The notes under the pieces: model-generated
What the model was told of the DNA's origin: nothing
Seen by the model: only the letters and a program-made list of their open reading frames with translations
The model's database searches: none
Shown: positions 27,463-36,526 of the stretch, piece after piece
Numbering within the stretch: the stretch's first letter is position 1
Layout: each line of letters begins with the position of its first letter
Assembly: GCA_027484025.1 (NCBI GenBank)
Contig: JAIXTI010000052.1
Coordinates: 1 to 60,910, forward strand
Source of the DNA: a bacterium
GTDB lineage: Bacteria; Gemmatimonadota; Gemmatimonadetes; Gemmatimonadales; Gemmatimonadaceae
Reading direction: 5' to 3'
Length of the DNA: 60,910 bases
Program-made: the position numbers and the translations under genes

Positions 27463-28246
27463 ACTGACCGGTCGTCTGGTCGAAGGTCCACGCCCGCACG
27501 GTGATTTCAGTGGGCGTGGCTTCGATGACGTTGAGCGCGCTCGGCCGGTGGCCGCGCATGCGACTCGAGAGGGTATTCGCGGCGCTCACCAGGAACCGGC
27601 CGCCATGACGCTCGACGACCTCGGCACGCTCTTCGTGATCATGTCCCGTGCAGACGACATCGACGGGCATTGTCGCCAGGGTACCGAGCACGCGGTAGGG
27701 CTGCTTGAGCCCCCAGCGCTTGGAGAGGCGGCCGCGCACGACGTTGTGGTGGATCACCAGCAGTCGCAGATCGCCTGAGGGCGCCTGTGCCAATCGCGAA
27801 GCGGCATCGCGCAGTTGCGCGTCGGTCAATCCGCCTTTCACTCGCCAGTCGCGTGGATACCAGGTGAGCGCTTCGGGGTTCGTGCCCCACGATGAGTTGA
27901 GCCCCACCATCGTGAGCCCGGGCACCTGCACCGTGGGCGCCGTGTCATCGTTGATGTACGAGCGATAGCGCTCGTGCAGCCGTGACAGGTCGCCAAATCC
28001 GAAGGGCGCATGCCACCATGCCGTGTCGTGATTTCCCGGCACCGTGATGATCGGCGCACACTCGCGAAATTGCGCGAGCAGTTCGCGCGCTGCCTCGAAC
28101 TCGTGAAGGCGTGCGCGCTGCGAAAAATCGCCGGAGATGACGATGGCGTTCCACGCGGACTGCCGAGCCAGCGCGAGCGCCCCGTCCACGTGTGCCTGCA
28201 CGAAAGGGTGGCCGCAGTGGATGTCCGAGAGGTGCAGCACCCGCAC
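27401..28246 (-). CDS. calcineurin-like metallophosphoesterase
   Basis: A 281-residue predicted phosphoesterase of the Icc/YkuE group. The dinuclear metal motifs are all seen: D and H in LHLSDIHCG at the N-terminus, GD in VISGDFS, GNHD in VPGNHDT, H in LLVIHHN, and GHDHE near residue 200. The substrate is unknown (cyclic nucleotides, phospholipids or phosphoproteins occur in the family). The GTG at 28246 gives the usual start (M)RVLHLSDIH; a TTG at 28267 would add seven residues and overlap the isocitrate dehydrogenase gene. Start codon choice is moderate. Its last 62 bp are antisense to the kinase 3' end. Confidence 0.85.
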   Translation of the reverse strand: MRVLHLSDIHCGHPFVQAHVDGALALARQSAWNAIVISGDFSQRARLHEFEAARELLAQFRECAPIITVPGNHDTAWWHAPFGFGDLSRLHERYRSYINDDTAPTVQVPGLTMVGLNSSWGTNPEALTWYPRDWRVKGGLTDAQLRDAASRLAQAPSGDLRLLVIHHNVVRGRLSKRWGLKQPYRVLGTLATMPVDVVCTGHDHEERAEVVERHGGRFLVSAANTLSSRMRGHRPSALNVIEATPTEITVRAWTFDQTTGQFTAGPTMSSLSRPTPLIGPR

Positions 28247-28250
28247 CGGG

Positions 28251-29264
28251 TCAGCCCAGCTTGGCAATCACAGCGTCGGTGAAGGCATCGGTGCCGGCTT
28301 CGCCGCCAAGATCTCGCGTGAGGACCTTGCCCTCGCGGATGGTGGTCTCGAAGGCGTTCCGGATGCGCGCAGCGTTCGACCCGTCGCCGATGTGTTCGAG
28401 CATCATGCAGGCGGCCAGCACGAGGGCGCCGGGGTTCGCGACATTCTTGCCGGCGATATCAGGCGCGGTGCCGTGCACTGCCTCGAAGATGGCCGTGTCC
28501 TTGCCGATATTGGCGCCCGGCGCCAATCCCAGCCCGCCCACGAGTCCGGAGATTTCGTCGGACAGAATGTCGCCGAAAAGATTCGTGGTGACGACCACGT
28601 CGAACTGCTCGGGGCGCATGACGAGGTGCATGGCCATCGCGTCGATGATGCGCTCTTCGAACTGGACGCGCCCTTCGTACTCGCGCGCGACCATGCGCCC
28701 GACATCGAGGAAGAGTCCCTGCGAGAACTTGAGGATGTTGGCCTTGTGCACGAGCGTGACCTTCTTGCGGCCATTGGCGAGTGCATACTCGAAGGCATAG
28801 CGGACGATGCGCTCGCTCCCTTGGCGCGTAATCACCGCCACCGACTCGGCTGCGGCGCGCGGGTCGTCGCCAATGCGGATGTAGTGCTCCACGCCGATAT
28901 ACAGCCCTTCGGTGTTCTCGCGCACCAGGGTGATATCGATGTTCTCGAAGCGCCCGGGCACGATGGTGCGGGCGGGGCGCACGTTCGCGTACAGGTCGAA
29001 CGTCTTGCGGAGAGCGACGTTGATGGAGCGGAAGCCGTCGCCGACCGGCGTCTCGAGGGGGCCCTTGAGCGCCACTCGGGTCCGCTTGATGGAATCGAGG
29101 GTGGCGTCAGGGATGGGGTCGTTCCAGCGCGCCACACCGGCCATCCCTGCGACCTGTCGGTCCCAGGCGATATCGCAGCCGGCAGCATCGAGGATGCGAA
29201 CGGTGGCTTCGGCGATCGACGGGCCGATGCCGTCGCCGGGAATGAGAGTCACGGGAGTGGCCAT
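28251..29264 (-). CDS. NAD-dependent isocitrate dehydrogenase (isocitrate/isopropylmalate family)
   Basis: A 337-residue beta-decarboxylating dehydrogenase. Substrate-site blocks are of isocitrate type: GPLETPVGDGFRSINVALRK and RENTEGLYIGVEHY. TLVHKANI and NLFGDILSDEISGLVGGLGLAPG carry the Lys and Asp residues for metal and catalysis. HGTAPDIAGKNVANP has the Asp-Ile pair associated with NAD rather than NADP. Length matches the short NAD-IDH type found in thermophiles and mitochondrial subunits, not E. coli Icd. A homoisocitrate or isopropylmalate role is less likely but not excluded. It precedes the phosphoesterase gene by 4 bp, suggesting a shared transcript. Confidence 0.88.
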   Translation of the reverse strand: MATPVTLIPGDGIGPSIAEATVRILDAAGCDIAWDRQVAGMAGVARWNDPIPDATLDSIKRTRVALKGPLETPVGDGFRSINVALRKTFDLYANVRPARTIVPGRFENIDITLVRENTEGLYIGVEHYIRIGDDPRAAAESVAVITRQGSERIVRYAFEYALANGRKKVTLVHKANILKFSQGLFLDVGRMVAREYEGRVQFEERIIDAMAMHLVMRPEQFDVVVTTNLFGDILSDEISGLVGGLGLAPGANIGKDTAIFEAVHGTAPDIAGKNVANPGALVLAACMMLEHIGDGSNAARIRNAFETTIREGKVLTRDLGGEAGTDAFTDAVIAKLG

Positions 29265-29349
29265 CCCGAAGCATAGTCACCGTACCGGCGCTCGGGCATC
29301 GGCGACGGCATTCCGGTCTCGACAACGCCCATCAGGGGGTGCGCGTTCA

Positions 29350-29379
29350 TTGACAAGCCACGTCCCGGGAGCGCATATG
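29350..29379 (+). promoter_or_regulatory. candidate sigma-70 promoter of cstA
   Basis: A perfect TTGACA at 29350-29355 is followed after 18 bp by CATATG (29374-29379, 3 of 6 consensus bases). This places a start about 25 nt before the GTG of cstA. The -10 is weak. Confidence 0.4.
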
Positions 29380-29411
29380 GGCACGGTGGTCCCCACCTTT
29401 CTCCCCTCCGC

Positions 29412-31484
29412 GTGTCTCGACTGCTGAAACTCCTCCCCTGGCTGGCTGTGGCCGCCGTCGGCGCGGGTGCCATGGCCTTCGTGGCCATCAACCGCGGCGA
29501 GCAGATCAGCGCCGCTTGGCTCCTGACGGCCGCGATCTGCACCTACCTGATCGGCTACCGCTTCTATAGCCGCATCATCTCGCACGACATCTTCAAGCTC
29601 GATCCCGAGCGGGCCACCCCCGCCGAGCGGCTTGATGACGGTCGCGATTTCGTCCCCACCAACAAGTGGGTGGTGTTCGGTCACCATTTTGCCGCGATCG
29701 CCGGCCCGGGACCCCTCGTGGGGCCCACCCTCGCCGCCCAGTTCGGCTTCCTCCCGGGCGCCATCTGGATTCTGGTGGGTGTGGTGCTGGGTGGGGCGGT
29801 TCAGGACTTCGTGATTCTCTGCGCCTCGGTCCGACGCGACGGGAAATCGCTCGGGCAGATGGCCAAGGAAGAAATCGGCACCGTGGCTGGTACGACCGCG
29901 CTCGTCGCCGTGCTGGGGATCATGATCATCCTCATCTCTGTGCTGGCACTCGTCGTCGTGAACGCGTTGCGCGACAGCCCCTGGGGGACCGTGACGATCG
30001 GGCTCACGATTCCGATCGCGCTGCTGATGGGACTGTACATGCGCTATATCCGCCCGGGTGCAGTGCTCGAGAGCACGGCCATCGGACTCGTATTGCTGGG
30101 CGTGGCGCTGTTCGCCGGCAAGTGGGTATCGGAGTCCGCGACCTGGGCGCCGGTGTTCACGCTCGACGGCACCACGCTATCGTTGCTCATCATGGCGTAT
30201 GGCTTTGCCGCCTCGGTGTTGCCGGTGTGGCTGCTGCTCGCGCCGCGTGACTATCTGTCGGCGTTCGTGAAGGTGGGCGTCGTGGTTGCGCTGGCGTTCG
30301 GCATTCTGTGGGTGCTGCCGCCGCTCGAAATGCCGGCGGTGACCAAGTTCGTCGATGGCACCGGACCGGTGTTCGCGGGCAAGCTGTTCCCGTTCGTCTT
30401 CGTCACTATTGCCTGTGGGGCGATCTCGGGCTTCCACGCGCTCATCTCGTCGGGCACGACCCCCAAGATCCTCAAGCGCGAGTCCGATGCGCGGCTCATC
30501 GGGTATGGCTCGATGCTTACCGAGTCGCTGGTGGCCATCATGGCGCTCATCGCCGCGTGTGTGCTGACGCCCGGCGTGTACTTCGCCATCAACTCGCCGG
30601 CCGGTGTGATTGGCACGACCGCGACGGCGGCGGCGGATGCCATCAACAACTGGGCGCTCTTCAAGCCCATCACGGCCGCCGAGCTGGAGCTGCTGGCGCG
30701 TCAGGTGGGTGAGAGCTCGCTGTTGTCGCGTACCGGTGGCGCGCCCAGCCTTGCGGTTGGGATGGCGCACCTGTTCTCGCAGGCGCTGGGCGGCGCGGCC
30801 ACGATGGCGCTCTGGTATCACTTCGCCATCATGTTCGAAGCGTTGTTCATTCTCACGACGCTCGATGCCGGCACGCGCGTGGGCCGCTTCATGCTGCAGG
30901 ATATGCTCGGCAACATCTGGAAGCCGCTCGGCAAAGTGTCGAGCTACCCGGCCGGTATTTTTGCGAGTGCGCTCTTCGTCTGCATGTGGGGCTACTTCCT
31001 GTATCAGGGCGTGACCGATCCCCTCGGCGGCATCAACTCGCTGTGGCCGCTGTTCGGTATTTCCAATCAGCTGCTCGCCACGGTGGCGTTGTGCGTGGGC
31101 ACGACGGTGATCATCAAGATGGGCAAGAAGAAGTATGCCTTCGTCACGCTGCTGCCCATGTCGTGGCTGGTGATCGTCACGATGACTGCGGGGCTGACCA
31201 AGATTTTCTCCGCTGATCCCAAGCTGGGTTTCTTGAGCCACGCGGCGCTCATCCAGTCGCAGATTGCGGCGAACACGTTGCCCGCCAACATCAAGTCGGT
31301 GGCGGCGGCGCAGCGCATGATCTTCAACGACCGGCTCGATGCCGGCGTGGCCGCGTTCTTCCTGGTCTCGGTCGTGATCATCCTCAGCGCGTCGATCAAG
31401 GAATGGCTGTCGGTGATCAACGGCAGCAAGGCGGCGGTGAGCAGCGAAACGCCGTTCGTGCGCACGCAGTTGACAGGCGCGTAA
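29412..31484 (+). CDS. cstA: carbon starvation protein CstA family transporter
   Basis: A 690-residue polytopic inner-membrane protein with more than a dozen hydrophobic segments. It carries CstA blocks: [37 protein letters not shown] near residue 80 (written here in part only as the diagnostic [16 protein letters not shown]), [15 protein letters not shown], and [13 protein letters not shown]. CstA members import peptides or pyruvate during carbon limitation. The GTG at 29412 places a first membrane helix at residues 7-25. It is followed 8 bp later by the small YbdD-type gene, the usual partner, which supports the assignment. Confidence 0.95.
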   Translation: MSRLLKLLPWLAVAAVGAGAMAFVAINRGEQISAAWLLTAAICTYLIGYRFYSRIISHDIFKLDPERATPAERLDDGRDFVPTNKWVVFGHHFAAIAGPGPLVGPTLAAQFGFLPGAIWILVGVVLGGAVQDFVILCASVRRDGKSLGQMAKEEIGTVAGTTALVAVLGIMIILISVLALVVVNALRDSPWGTVTIGLTIPIALLMGLYMRYIRPGAVLESTAIGLVLLGVALFAGKWVSESATWAPVFTLDGTTLSLLIMAYGFAASVLPVWLLLAPRDYLSAFVKVGVVVALAFGILWVLPPLEMPAVTKFVDGTGPVFAGKLFPFVFVTIACGAISGFHALISSGTTPKILKRESDARLIGYGSMLTESLVAIMALIAACVLTPGVYFAINSPAGVIGTTATAAADAINNWALFKPITAAELELLARQVGESSLLSRTGGAPSLAVGMAHLFSQALGGAATMALWYHFAIMFEALFILTTLDAGTRVGRFMLQDMLGNIWKPLGKVSSYPAGIFASALFVCMWGYFLYQGVTDPLGGINSLWPLFGISNQLLATVALCVGTTVIIKMGKKKYAFVTLLPMSWLVIVTMTAGLTKIFSADPKLGFLSHAALIQSQIAANTLPANIKSVAAAQRMIFNDRLDAGVAAFFLVSVVIILSASIKEWLSVINGSKAAVSSETPFVRTQLTGA

Positions 31485-31492
31485 CTTCCATC

Positions 31493-31738
31493 ATGGCCCG
31501 TCCTGCCCCCGCCCCCACCGCTTCGTCGTCGCCGGCGTCCCCCCTATGGGGACGCTGGCTGGCGGCGGCGCGTCGGGCGGCCGCGGTCGTCCGGCGCATG
31601 ATCGGTGTGCCCGACTACGACACCTATCTGGCGCACATGCGCCAGCATTATCCCGAGTGCACGCCGCTCGATCCGCAGACGTTCGAACGTGACCGCCTGA
31701 CCGCTCGCTACAAGGCCACCGGTTCACGTTGCTGTTGA
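31493..31738 (+). CDS. YbdD/YjiX family small protein, CstA partner
   Basis: An 81-residue protein with the family core RRMIGVPDYDTYLAHMRQHYPECTPLDPQTFERDR. Only the stretch MIGVPDYDTYLAHM is needed to recognise the family. It keeps a C-terminal CC. YbdD/YjiX proteins are encoded directly after cstA-type genes in many bacteria and are thought to be required for transporter function. The ATG at 31493 is 8 bp after the cstA stop; an open frame back to 31403 is ignored because it overlaps cstA. The N-terminal 20 residues are Pro/Ala/Ser-rich and unlike E. coli YbdD. Confidence 0.88.
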   Translation: MARPAPAPTASSSPASPLWGRWLAAARRAAAVVRRMIGVPDYDTYLAHMRQHYPECTPLDPQTFERDRLTARYKATGSRCC

Positions 31739-31757
31739 CCCACCAGCCCTGACTGAC

Positions 31758-34115
31758 ATGATCTCATTCCTCTCCCGACGAGCGCTGCCCACCGGCACGC
31801 TCGTCGCTTTGTTCGTGGCGGCCCCTTCGTCGGCTCACGCGCAGAGCAGTTTCGATTTCAGTATTCCGAACATCATGCGTGGTCCGGAGCACTTTGGCCG
31901 CGAACCACAGAATGTGTCGTGGAGTGCAGACGGCAAGTGGCTCTATTTCCAGTGGGCCCCCGCCGGGGCCGCGTGGGACGCACCACTGCGTCCCTATCGT
32001 GTGCAACCGATGGCGGGCGCGACGCCCGTGGCGGTCAGCGATGCGCACATGGACAGCGTGGCGGCACTCATTGCCGAGGGCCCGCTGTCGCGCGACCGCA
32101 CGCGCCGCGCGGTCGCGACCGGCGGCGACCTGTACCTGGTGAACACCAAGTCGGGGACGGCGCGCCGGCTCACGCAGACCGTGGCGTTCGAGAACGATCC
32201 GCGCTTCAGCGCCGACGAACAGCATCTGCTGTTCGTTCGTGATGGCAATGCGTACGCGCTGGAGCTGGCCACCGGCGCCGTACGGCAACTGACCGACATT
32301 CGTAGCGGCCCTGCCCCGCGCGACTCGGCGCGGGCCACCGGCATGCGCGGCGCACTCGAACGGCAGCAGCGTGAGCTGTTCGGCGTCATTCGCGATCAGC
32401 AGCGCGCCGACTCCGTGCGCAAGGCGCAGCGCGACGCGGCGCTCGCGCGCGCACTCCCGTCGGTGTACCTGCCCATGGGTGAGCGCGTGGCGCAACTGAG
32501 TGTGTCGCCGTCGCTGCGGTCGGCGGTGCTGCTCACGGCGAGCAATCCGCCGGGACAGCCGCGGCTCACGCAAGTGCCCAATTACGTCACGGCGAGCGGC
32601 TTCACCGAGGAAATCGGTTCGCGCACCAAGGTCGGCGACGGCAATGTGCGTTTCCGCGCCTATCGCGTGTCGCTGGCCACGGGCGCCATGACGCCGCTGT
32701 GGGTGATCAACGGCGACAGCACGCGCGCGGCAGCGCAGGTGCGTGCCATGGGATGGAGTGACGATGGATCCGCGGCACTCATTTCTGCCACGACGCCCGA
32801 CTTCAAGTGGCGCTATCTCACCACCGTGCAGGATTCCGGCGGTGTCCGGGTGGTCGAAGCCCTCAACGACACGGCGTGGGTAGGTGGCCCATGCGGCTCC
32901 TGCATGGGGTGGTTGAACGATGGGCGCGTGTGGTTCGCGAGTGAGGCGAGTGGCTACGCGCATCTCTACAGCGCCAATCGCGATGGCAGCGAGCGCACGA
33001 CACTGACCAGCGGCACCTGGGAAGTGGAGCGCGCGGAGCTCTCGCCCGACGGCCGTACGTTTTTGCTGCACACCAGCGAAGAGTCGCCGTTCGTGCGCCA
33101 CGCGTATCGCATGAGCATTGCGGGTGGCGCGCGCACCAAGCTCACGCGCGAGCATGGTGGTCACACGGTGGTCATGAGCCCCGACGGGGCGCGCTTTGCC
33201 GATGTGTTCAGCACGAGCAACACGCCGCCCGAGTTGTATGTCGCGATGGCGAACGGCAGCGCCGCCACGCAGTTGACTACCAGCACGTCGGTGGCATTTC
33301 GCTCGCGCACGTGGCTCAAGCCAGCCATCGTGAAGATCCCGGCCAGTGATGGCGTGCAGGTGCCGGCGCGCATCTACAAGCCGGAGGACATGGGGGCGCA
33401 GCCCAATGGAGCCGCCGTGATTTTCGTGCACGGTGCCGGGTACATGCACAACGTGCACGACTTCTGGAGCAGCTACTCGCGCGAGTACCTCTTCAACCAG
33501 TATCTGGCAAGCAAGGGCTACGTGGTACTCGACGTGGACTACCGGGCGAGTGCCGGCTACGGTCGCGATTGGCGCACCGCCATTTACCGCTTCATGGGTG
33601 GGCGCGATCTGCAGGACCAGGTGGATGCGTCGAAGTATCTCAACACGCAGTTCGGCATCGATCCCGAGCGTGTGGGGATGTACGGCGGCAGCTACGGTGG
33701 CTTCATGACGCTGATGGCGCTGTTCACCGCGCCCAAGTCATTCGGCGCGGGCGCCGCGCTGCGCAGCGTGACCGACTGGGCGCACTACAACCACGGCTAC
33801 ACCGGCGGCATTCTCAATCTCCCGCAGGGTGATTCGCTGGCGTATCGCCGCTCATCGCCCATTTTCTTTGCGAGCGGGCTCGAAGACCCGCTGCTCATGG
33901 CGCACGGCATGGTCGACACGAACGTGCACTTCCAGGATATTGTGCGCCTGTCGCAGCGGCTCATCGAGCTGGGCAAGACGGGCTGGGAGCTGGCGGTGTA
34001 CCCGGTCGAAGATCACGGCTTCGTGCGCCCGGATTCATGGACCGACGAGTACCGTCGCATTTACGAGTTGTTCGAGCGCACTATTGGGCCGAGCGGCAAC
34101 AAGGCGAAGCGCTAA
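31758..34115 (+). CDS. secreted S9-family prolyl oligopeptidase / dipeptidyl aminopeptidase
   Basis: A 785-residue exported serine peptidase. A signal peptide ends near AHAQ (residue 30). The N-terminal two-thirds is a WD-like beta-propeller (repeats such as NVSWSADGKWLYF and AELSPDGRTFLL). The C-terminal alpha/beta hydrolase domain has the nucleophile in GGSYGGF, the Asp after DPLLMAHGMVD, and the His in VEDHGF. Similar enzymes release dipeptides in the periplasm, which would feed the CstA transporter encoded just upstream if that carries peptides; that link is inference. Its TAA overlaps the stop of the convergent MFS gene by 3 bp. Confidence 0.92.
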   Translation: MISFLSRRALPTGTLVALFVAAPSSAHAQSSFDFSIPNIMRGPEHFGREPQNVSWSADGKWLYFQWAPAGAAWDAPLRPYRVQPMAGATPVAVSDAHMDSVAALIAEGPLSRDRTRRAVATGGDLYLVNTKSGTARRLTQTVAFENDPRFSADEQHLLFVRDGNAYALELATGAVRQLTDIRSGPAPRDSARATGMRGALERQQRELFGVIRDQQRADSVRKAQRDAALARALPSVYLPMGERVAQLSVSPSLRSAVLLTASNPPGQPRLTQVPNYVTASGFTEEIGSRTKVGDGNVRFRAYRVSLATGAMTPLWVINGDSTRAAAQVRAMGWSDDGSAALISATTPDFKWRYLTTVQDSGGVRVVEALNDTAWVGGPCGSCMGWLNDGRVWFASEASGYAHLYSANRDGSERTTLTSGTWEVERAELSPDGRTFLLHTSEESPFVRHAYRMSIAGGARTKLTREHGGHTVVMSPDGARFADVFSTSNTPPELYVAMANGSAATQLTTSTSVAFRSRTWLKPAIVKIPASDGVQVPARIYKPEDMGAQPNGAAVIFVHGAGYMHNVHDFWSSYSREYLFNQYLASKGYVVLDVDYRASAGYGRDWRTAIYRFMGGRDLQDQVDASKYLNTQFGIDPERVGMYGGSYGGFMTLMALFTAPKSFGAGAALRSVTDWAHYNHGYTGGILNLPQGDSLAYRRSSPIFFASGLEDPLLMAHGMVDTNVHFQDIVRLSQRLIELGKTGWELAVYPVEDHGFVRPDSWTDEYRRIYELFERTIGPSGNKAKR

Positions 34116-35350
34116 GCGCGACGCGCGCTCAGCCACATCCACACGCTGGCCGTCAGGGCCAGCGTGGCGCCCATGAGGAAAGCGGTCCCCGACGACCAGC
34201 GGTCCCACACGGCGCCGAATACGATACTGGCGGGGAGCGCGGCTATGCCGAGGAGGGCGTGGTACCAACCGAAGGCGGTACCACGCTGGGCTGCGGGCAC
34301 CAGATCGGCCACCAGCGCCTTCTCCGATCCCTCCGTGAGCCCGAAAACGGCCCCGTACACGGCGAACAGCGCCCACGCCTGCCACTGGGTTTCCGCGAGC
34401 GCAAAACCGGCGTAGACGGCCGCGTAGAGCACCCAGCCGGCGACGATGAGCGGACGACGCCCCAACCGGTCGGACAAGGCTCCGCCCGGGGTGCTCGAAG
34501 CGCTCTTCACGAGGTGCAGCACCACCCACAGCAGCGGTATGAGCGCGGTGGCCACCCCCAGCTGCGAGGCGCGCAGCAGCAGAAACGCGTCGGTGGAGTT
34601 GCCAAGGGTGAAGAGCACCATCGGGGCGATGCCGCTCCAGAAGGTGCGGGGTAACGGCGTTTTCGTCGCGGTGGCCTGCACGGCGGCAGGCTTGGGGCTC
34701 GCTTCGGGTTTCAGCTCTGCCGGTGTGAGACGTCGCTCGCGTACGAACACGAGCGCCACCAGCACCGCCAGTGCCCCTGGCACCGCCGCGACCCAGAAGA
34801 CGTGGCGCACCGGCATGCCCAGCCCCTGCAGGCAGGCGAGAGCGATGAGCGGCCCGACCACAGCGCCCGCGTGATCGGCAGCCCGATGAAAGCCGAACGC
34901 CCGACCGCGCTGCGCTACCGGTACGGATGCCGCGAGTAGGGCATCGCGTGGTGCGCCACGAATCCCCTTCCCCACACGGTCCACCAGCCGGATGGCGAGC
35001 ACCTGCGACCCCGACTGTGCCAGCGCTACCAGCGGACGCACCACGGACGCAATGGTGTACCCCGCGACGATCAATGGCTTGCGCCGTGCGACCCTGTCGG
35101 ACCACCATCCACTGGCGAGCTTGAGCAGCGCCGCGACGGCCTCGGCCGCGCCTTCGATGAGTCCCACCATCCGGACCGACGTGCCCAGCGTTCCCACCAG
35201 AAAAAGCGGCAACAATGGCGCGATGATCTCGCTCGACGCATCCGTGAGAAAACTCACCGCGGCGAGCGCGAGCACGTTTCCGCGCGGGCGCCACGATGTG
35301 GTTTGACCGTCGTCCGGTGTCGCGTCTGTCACAGGAGGCGTTTTCTTCAT
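34112..35350 (-). CDS. MFS transporter
   Basis: A 412-residue carrier with about 12 hydrophobic segments split by a charged loop (around residues 190-225). The MFS loop signature appears as GWWSDRVARRKP between helices 2 and 3, with a second copy, LSDRLGRRPL, in the second half. The block RLVDRVGKGIRGAPRDAL is typical of a poorly characterised MFS subgroup. The substrate is unknown. The ATG at 35350 lies head-to-head with the M20 peptidase gene, leaving only about 20 bp between starts, so their promoters must overlap the opposite coding sequence. Confidence 0.9.
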   Translation of the reverse strand: MKKTPPVTDATPDDGQTTSWRPRGNVLALAAVSFLTDASSEIIAPLLPLFLVGTLGTSVRMVGLIEGAAEAVAALLKLASGWWSDRVARRKPLIVAGYTIASVVRPLVALAQSGSQVLAIRLVDRVGKGIRGAPRDALLAASVPVAQRGRAFGFHRAADHAGAVVGPLIALACLQGLGMPVRHVFWVAAVPGALAVLVALVFVRERRLTPAELKPEASPKPAAVQATATKTPLPRTFWSGIAPMVLFTLGNSTDAFLLLRASQLGVATALIPLLWVVLHLVKSASSTPGGALSDRLGRRPLIVAGWVLYAAVYAGFALAETQWQAWALFAVYGAVFGLTEGSEKALVADLVPAAQRGTAFGWYHALLGIAALPASIVFGAVWDRWSSGTAFLMGATLALTASVWMWLSARRA

Positions 35351-35373
35351 CGTCGACGGTGAATGACGCGGTG

Positions 35374-36516
35374 ATGGCCATGCTCTGCGCCCGCGTGCGC
35401 GCCAAGCAGGCGTGGACGCTGCGCCAGCAGCTCACGCTGGCCGCGATCGCCGCGCCCACGGGGAACGAAAGTACCCGGGCTCGCATGGTGCAACAGCTGA
35501 TGCAACAATGCGGTGCCGCACCGGTCACCATGCACAAGACCGGTAACGTGGAGTGCGCCGTGGGCCCTGCCGACACGCCGCCGCTCGTGTGCATGGCGCA
35601 TCTCGACTCCGTGTACGCCACGCCGCCACAGCTCGACGTGCCTATCGCCATGCGGCGTGACGGCGCCTTGGTGCAGGCACCGGGCATCGGCGACAACGGC
35701 CGCGGGCTTGCCGGCTTGCTCACGCTCGCGGCATTGCTGCAGGCCCCCGACGTATTCCCCCTGCTCACGCGCCGCGTGCACCTCGTGGCCACCGTGGGCG
35801 AAGAGGGGGACGGCAACCTGCGCGGTGCGCGCGCGTGGTTCGACGAGGCGGCCAATGCCGGCGTGTCACCTGTCGCGGCCATCGCCATCGATGGTCCGGG
35901 AGACGCGAGCATCGTGCATCAGGCCGCCGGGGCACACCGCATGCGCGTGGAGGTGCGCGGCTCGGGCGGGCACAGCTGGGTACACGCGACCGCGCACAAT
36001 CCCATTCACGTCCTCGGCGATTTCATCGCCCGTGCATCGCGCCTGGGGAATGCGCAACGCCGCGATGTCGTCGTGCACATCACCCGCATGGGCGGCGGTG
36101 AATCGCTCACGGCCATTCCACAACACGCGTGGGTGGAGGTCGATGTTCGCGGCACCTCGGCCACGCGCATCGAAAGCGTTCGTCAGCAGCTGGTGCGCCT
36201 CGCGCATGACGTCACGCCAGCCTCGCTTCGCGTGACGGTCGCAGTGCTCGGCGATCGTCCCGCCGGTGCGCTCGCCGACGATCACCCGCTGGTGCGGCTC
36301 GCGCAACAGGCCACAGAAGCCGTTGGCGTTGCGCCGCGTGCCGCCGTCGCCTCGACGGATGCCAACATTCCCCTCTCGCGCGGCATTCCCGCCATCTGTC
36401 TGGGCGCGGGAGGTGACGGCGGCGGCGCGCATACCGACGGCGAATGGTACGATGACACACACGGCGCGCGCGGACTCGAACGGCTGACGCGCGTAGTGAT
36501 GGCGCTCGCGTCGTAA
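35374..36516 (+). CDS. M20-family zinc peptidase
   Basis: A 380-residue di-zinc aminopeptidase or carboxypeptidase of the M20 clan. Metal ligands and the catalytic residues are visible: H in CMAHLDSVY, D in GIGDNGRG, the EE pair in VGEEGDGN, D in AIDGPGD, and H in GGAHTDGEWYD. The dimerisation domain in the middle contains GGHSWVHATAHNP. No signal peptide is seen, so it is probably cytosolic and could finish peptide breakdown. The start is uncertain: ATG 35374 or GTG 35371 avoids overlap with the divergent MFS gene; the frame is open to 35296. Confidence 0.87.
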   Translation: MAMLCARVRAKQAWTLRQQLTLAAIAAPTGNESTRARMVQQLMQQCGAAPVTMHKTGNVECAVGPADTPPLVCMAHLDSVYATPPQLDVPIAMRRDGALVQAPGIGDNGRGLAGLLTLAALLQAPDVFPLLTRRVHLVATVGEEGDGNLRGARAWFDEAANAGVSPVAAIAIDGPGDASIVHQAAGAHRMRVEVRGSGGHSWVHATAHNPIHVLGDFIARASRLGNAQRRDVVVHITRMGGGESLTAIPQHAWVEVDVRGTSATRIESVRQQLVRLAHDVTPASLRVTVAVLGDRPAGALADDHPLVRLAQQATEAVGVAPRAAVASTDANIPLSRGIPAICLGAGGDGGGAHTDGEWYDDTHGARGLERLTRVVMALAS

Positions 36517-36526
36517 CGCGAGCAGA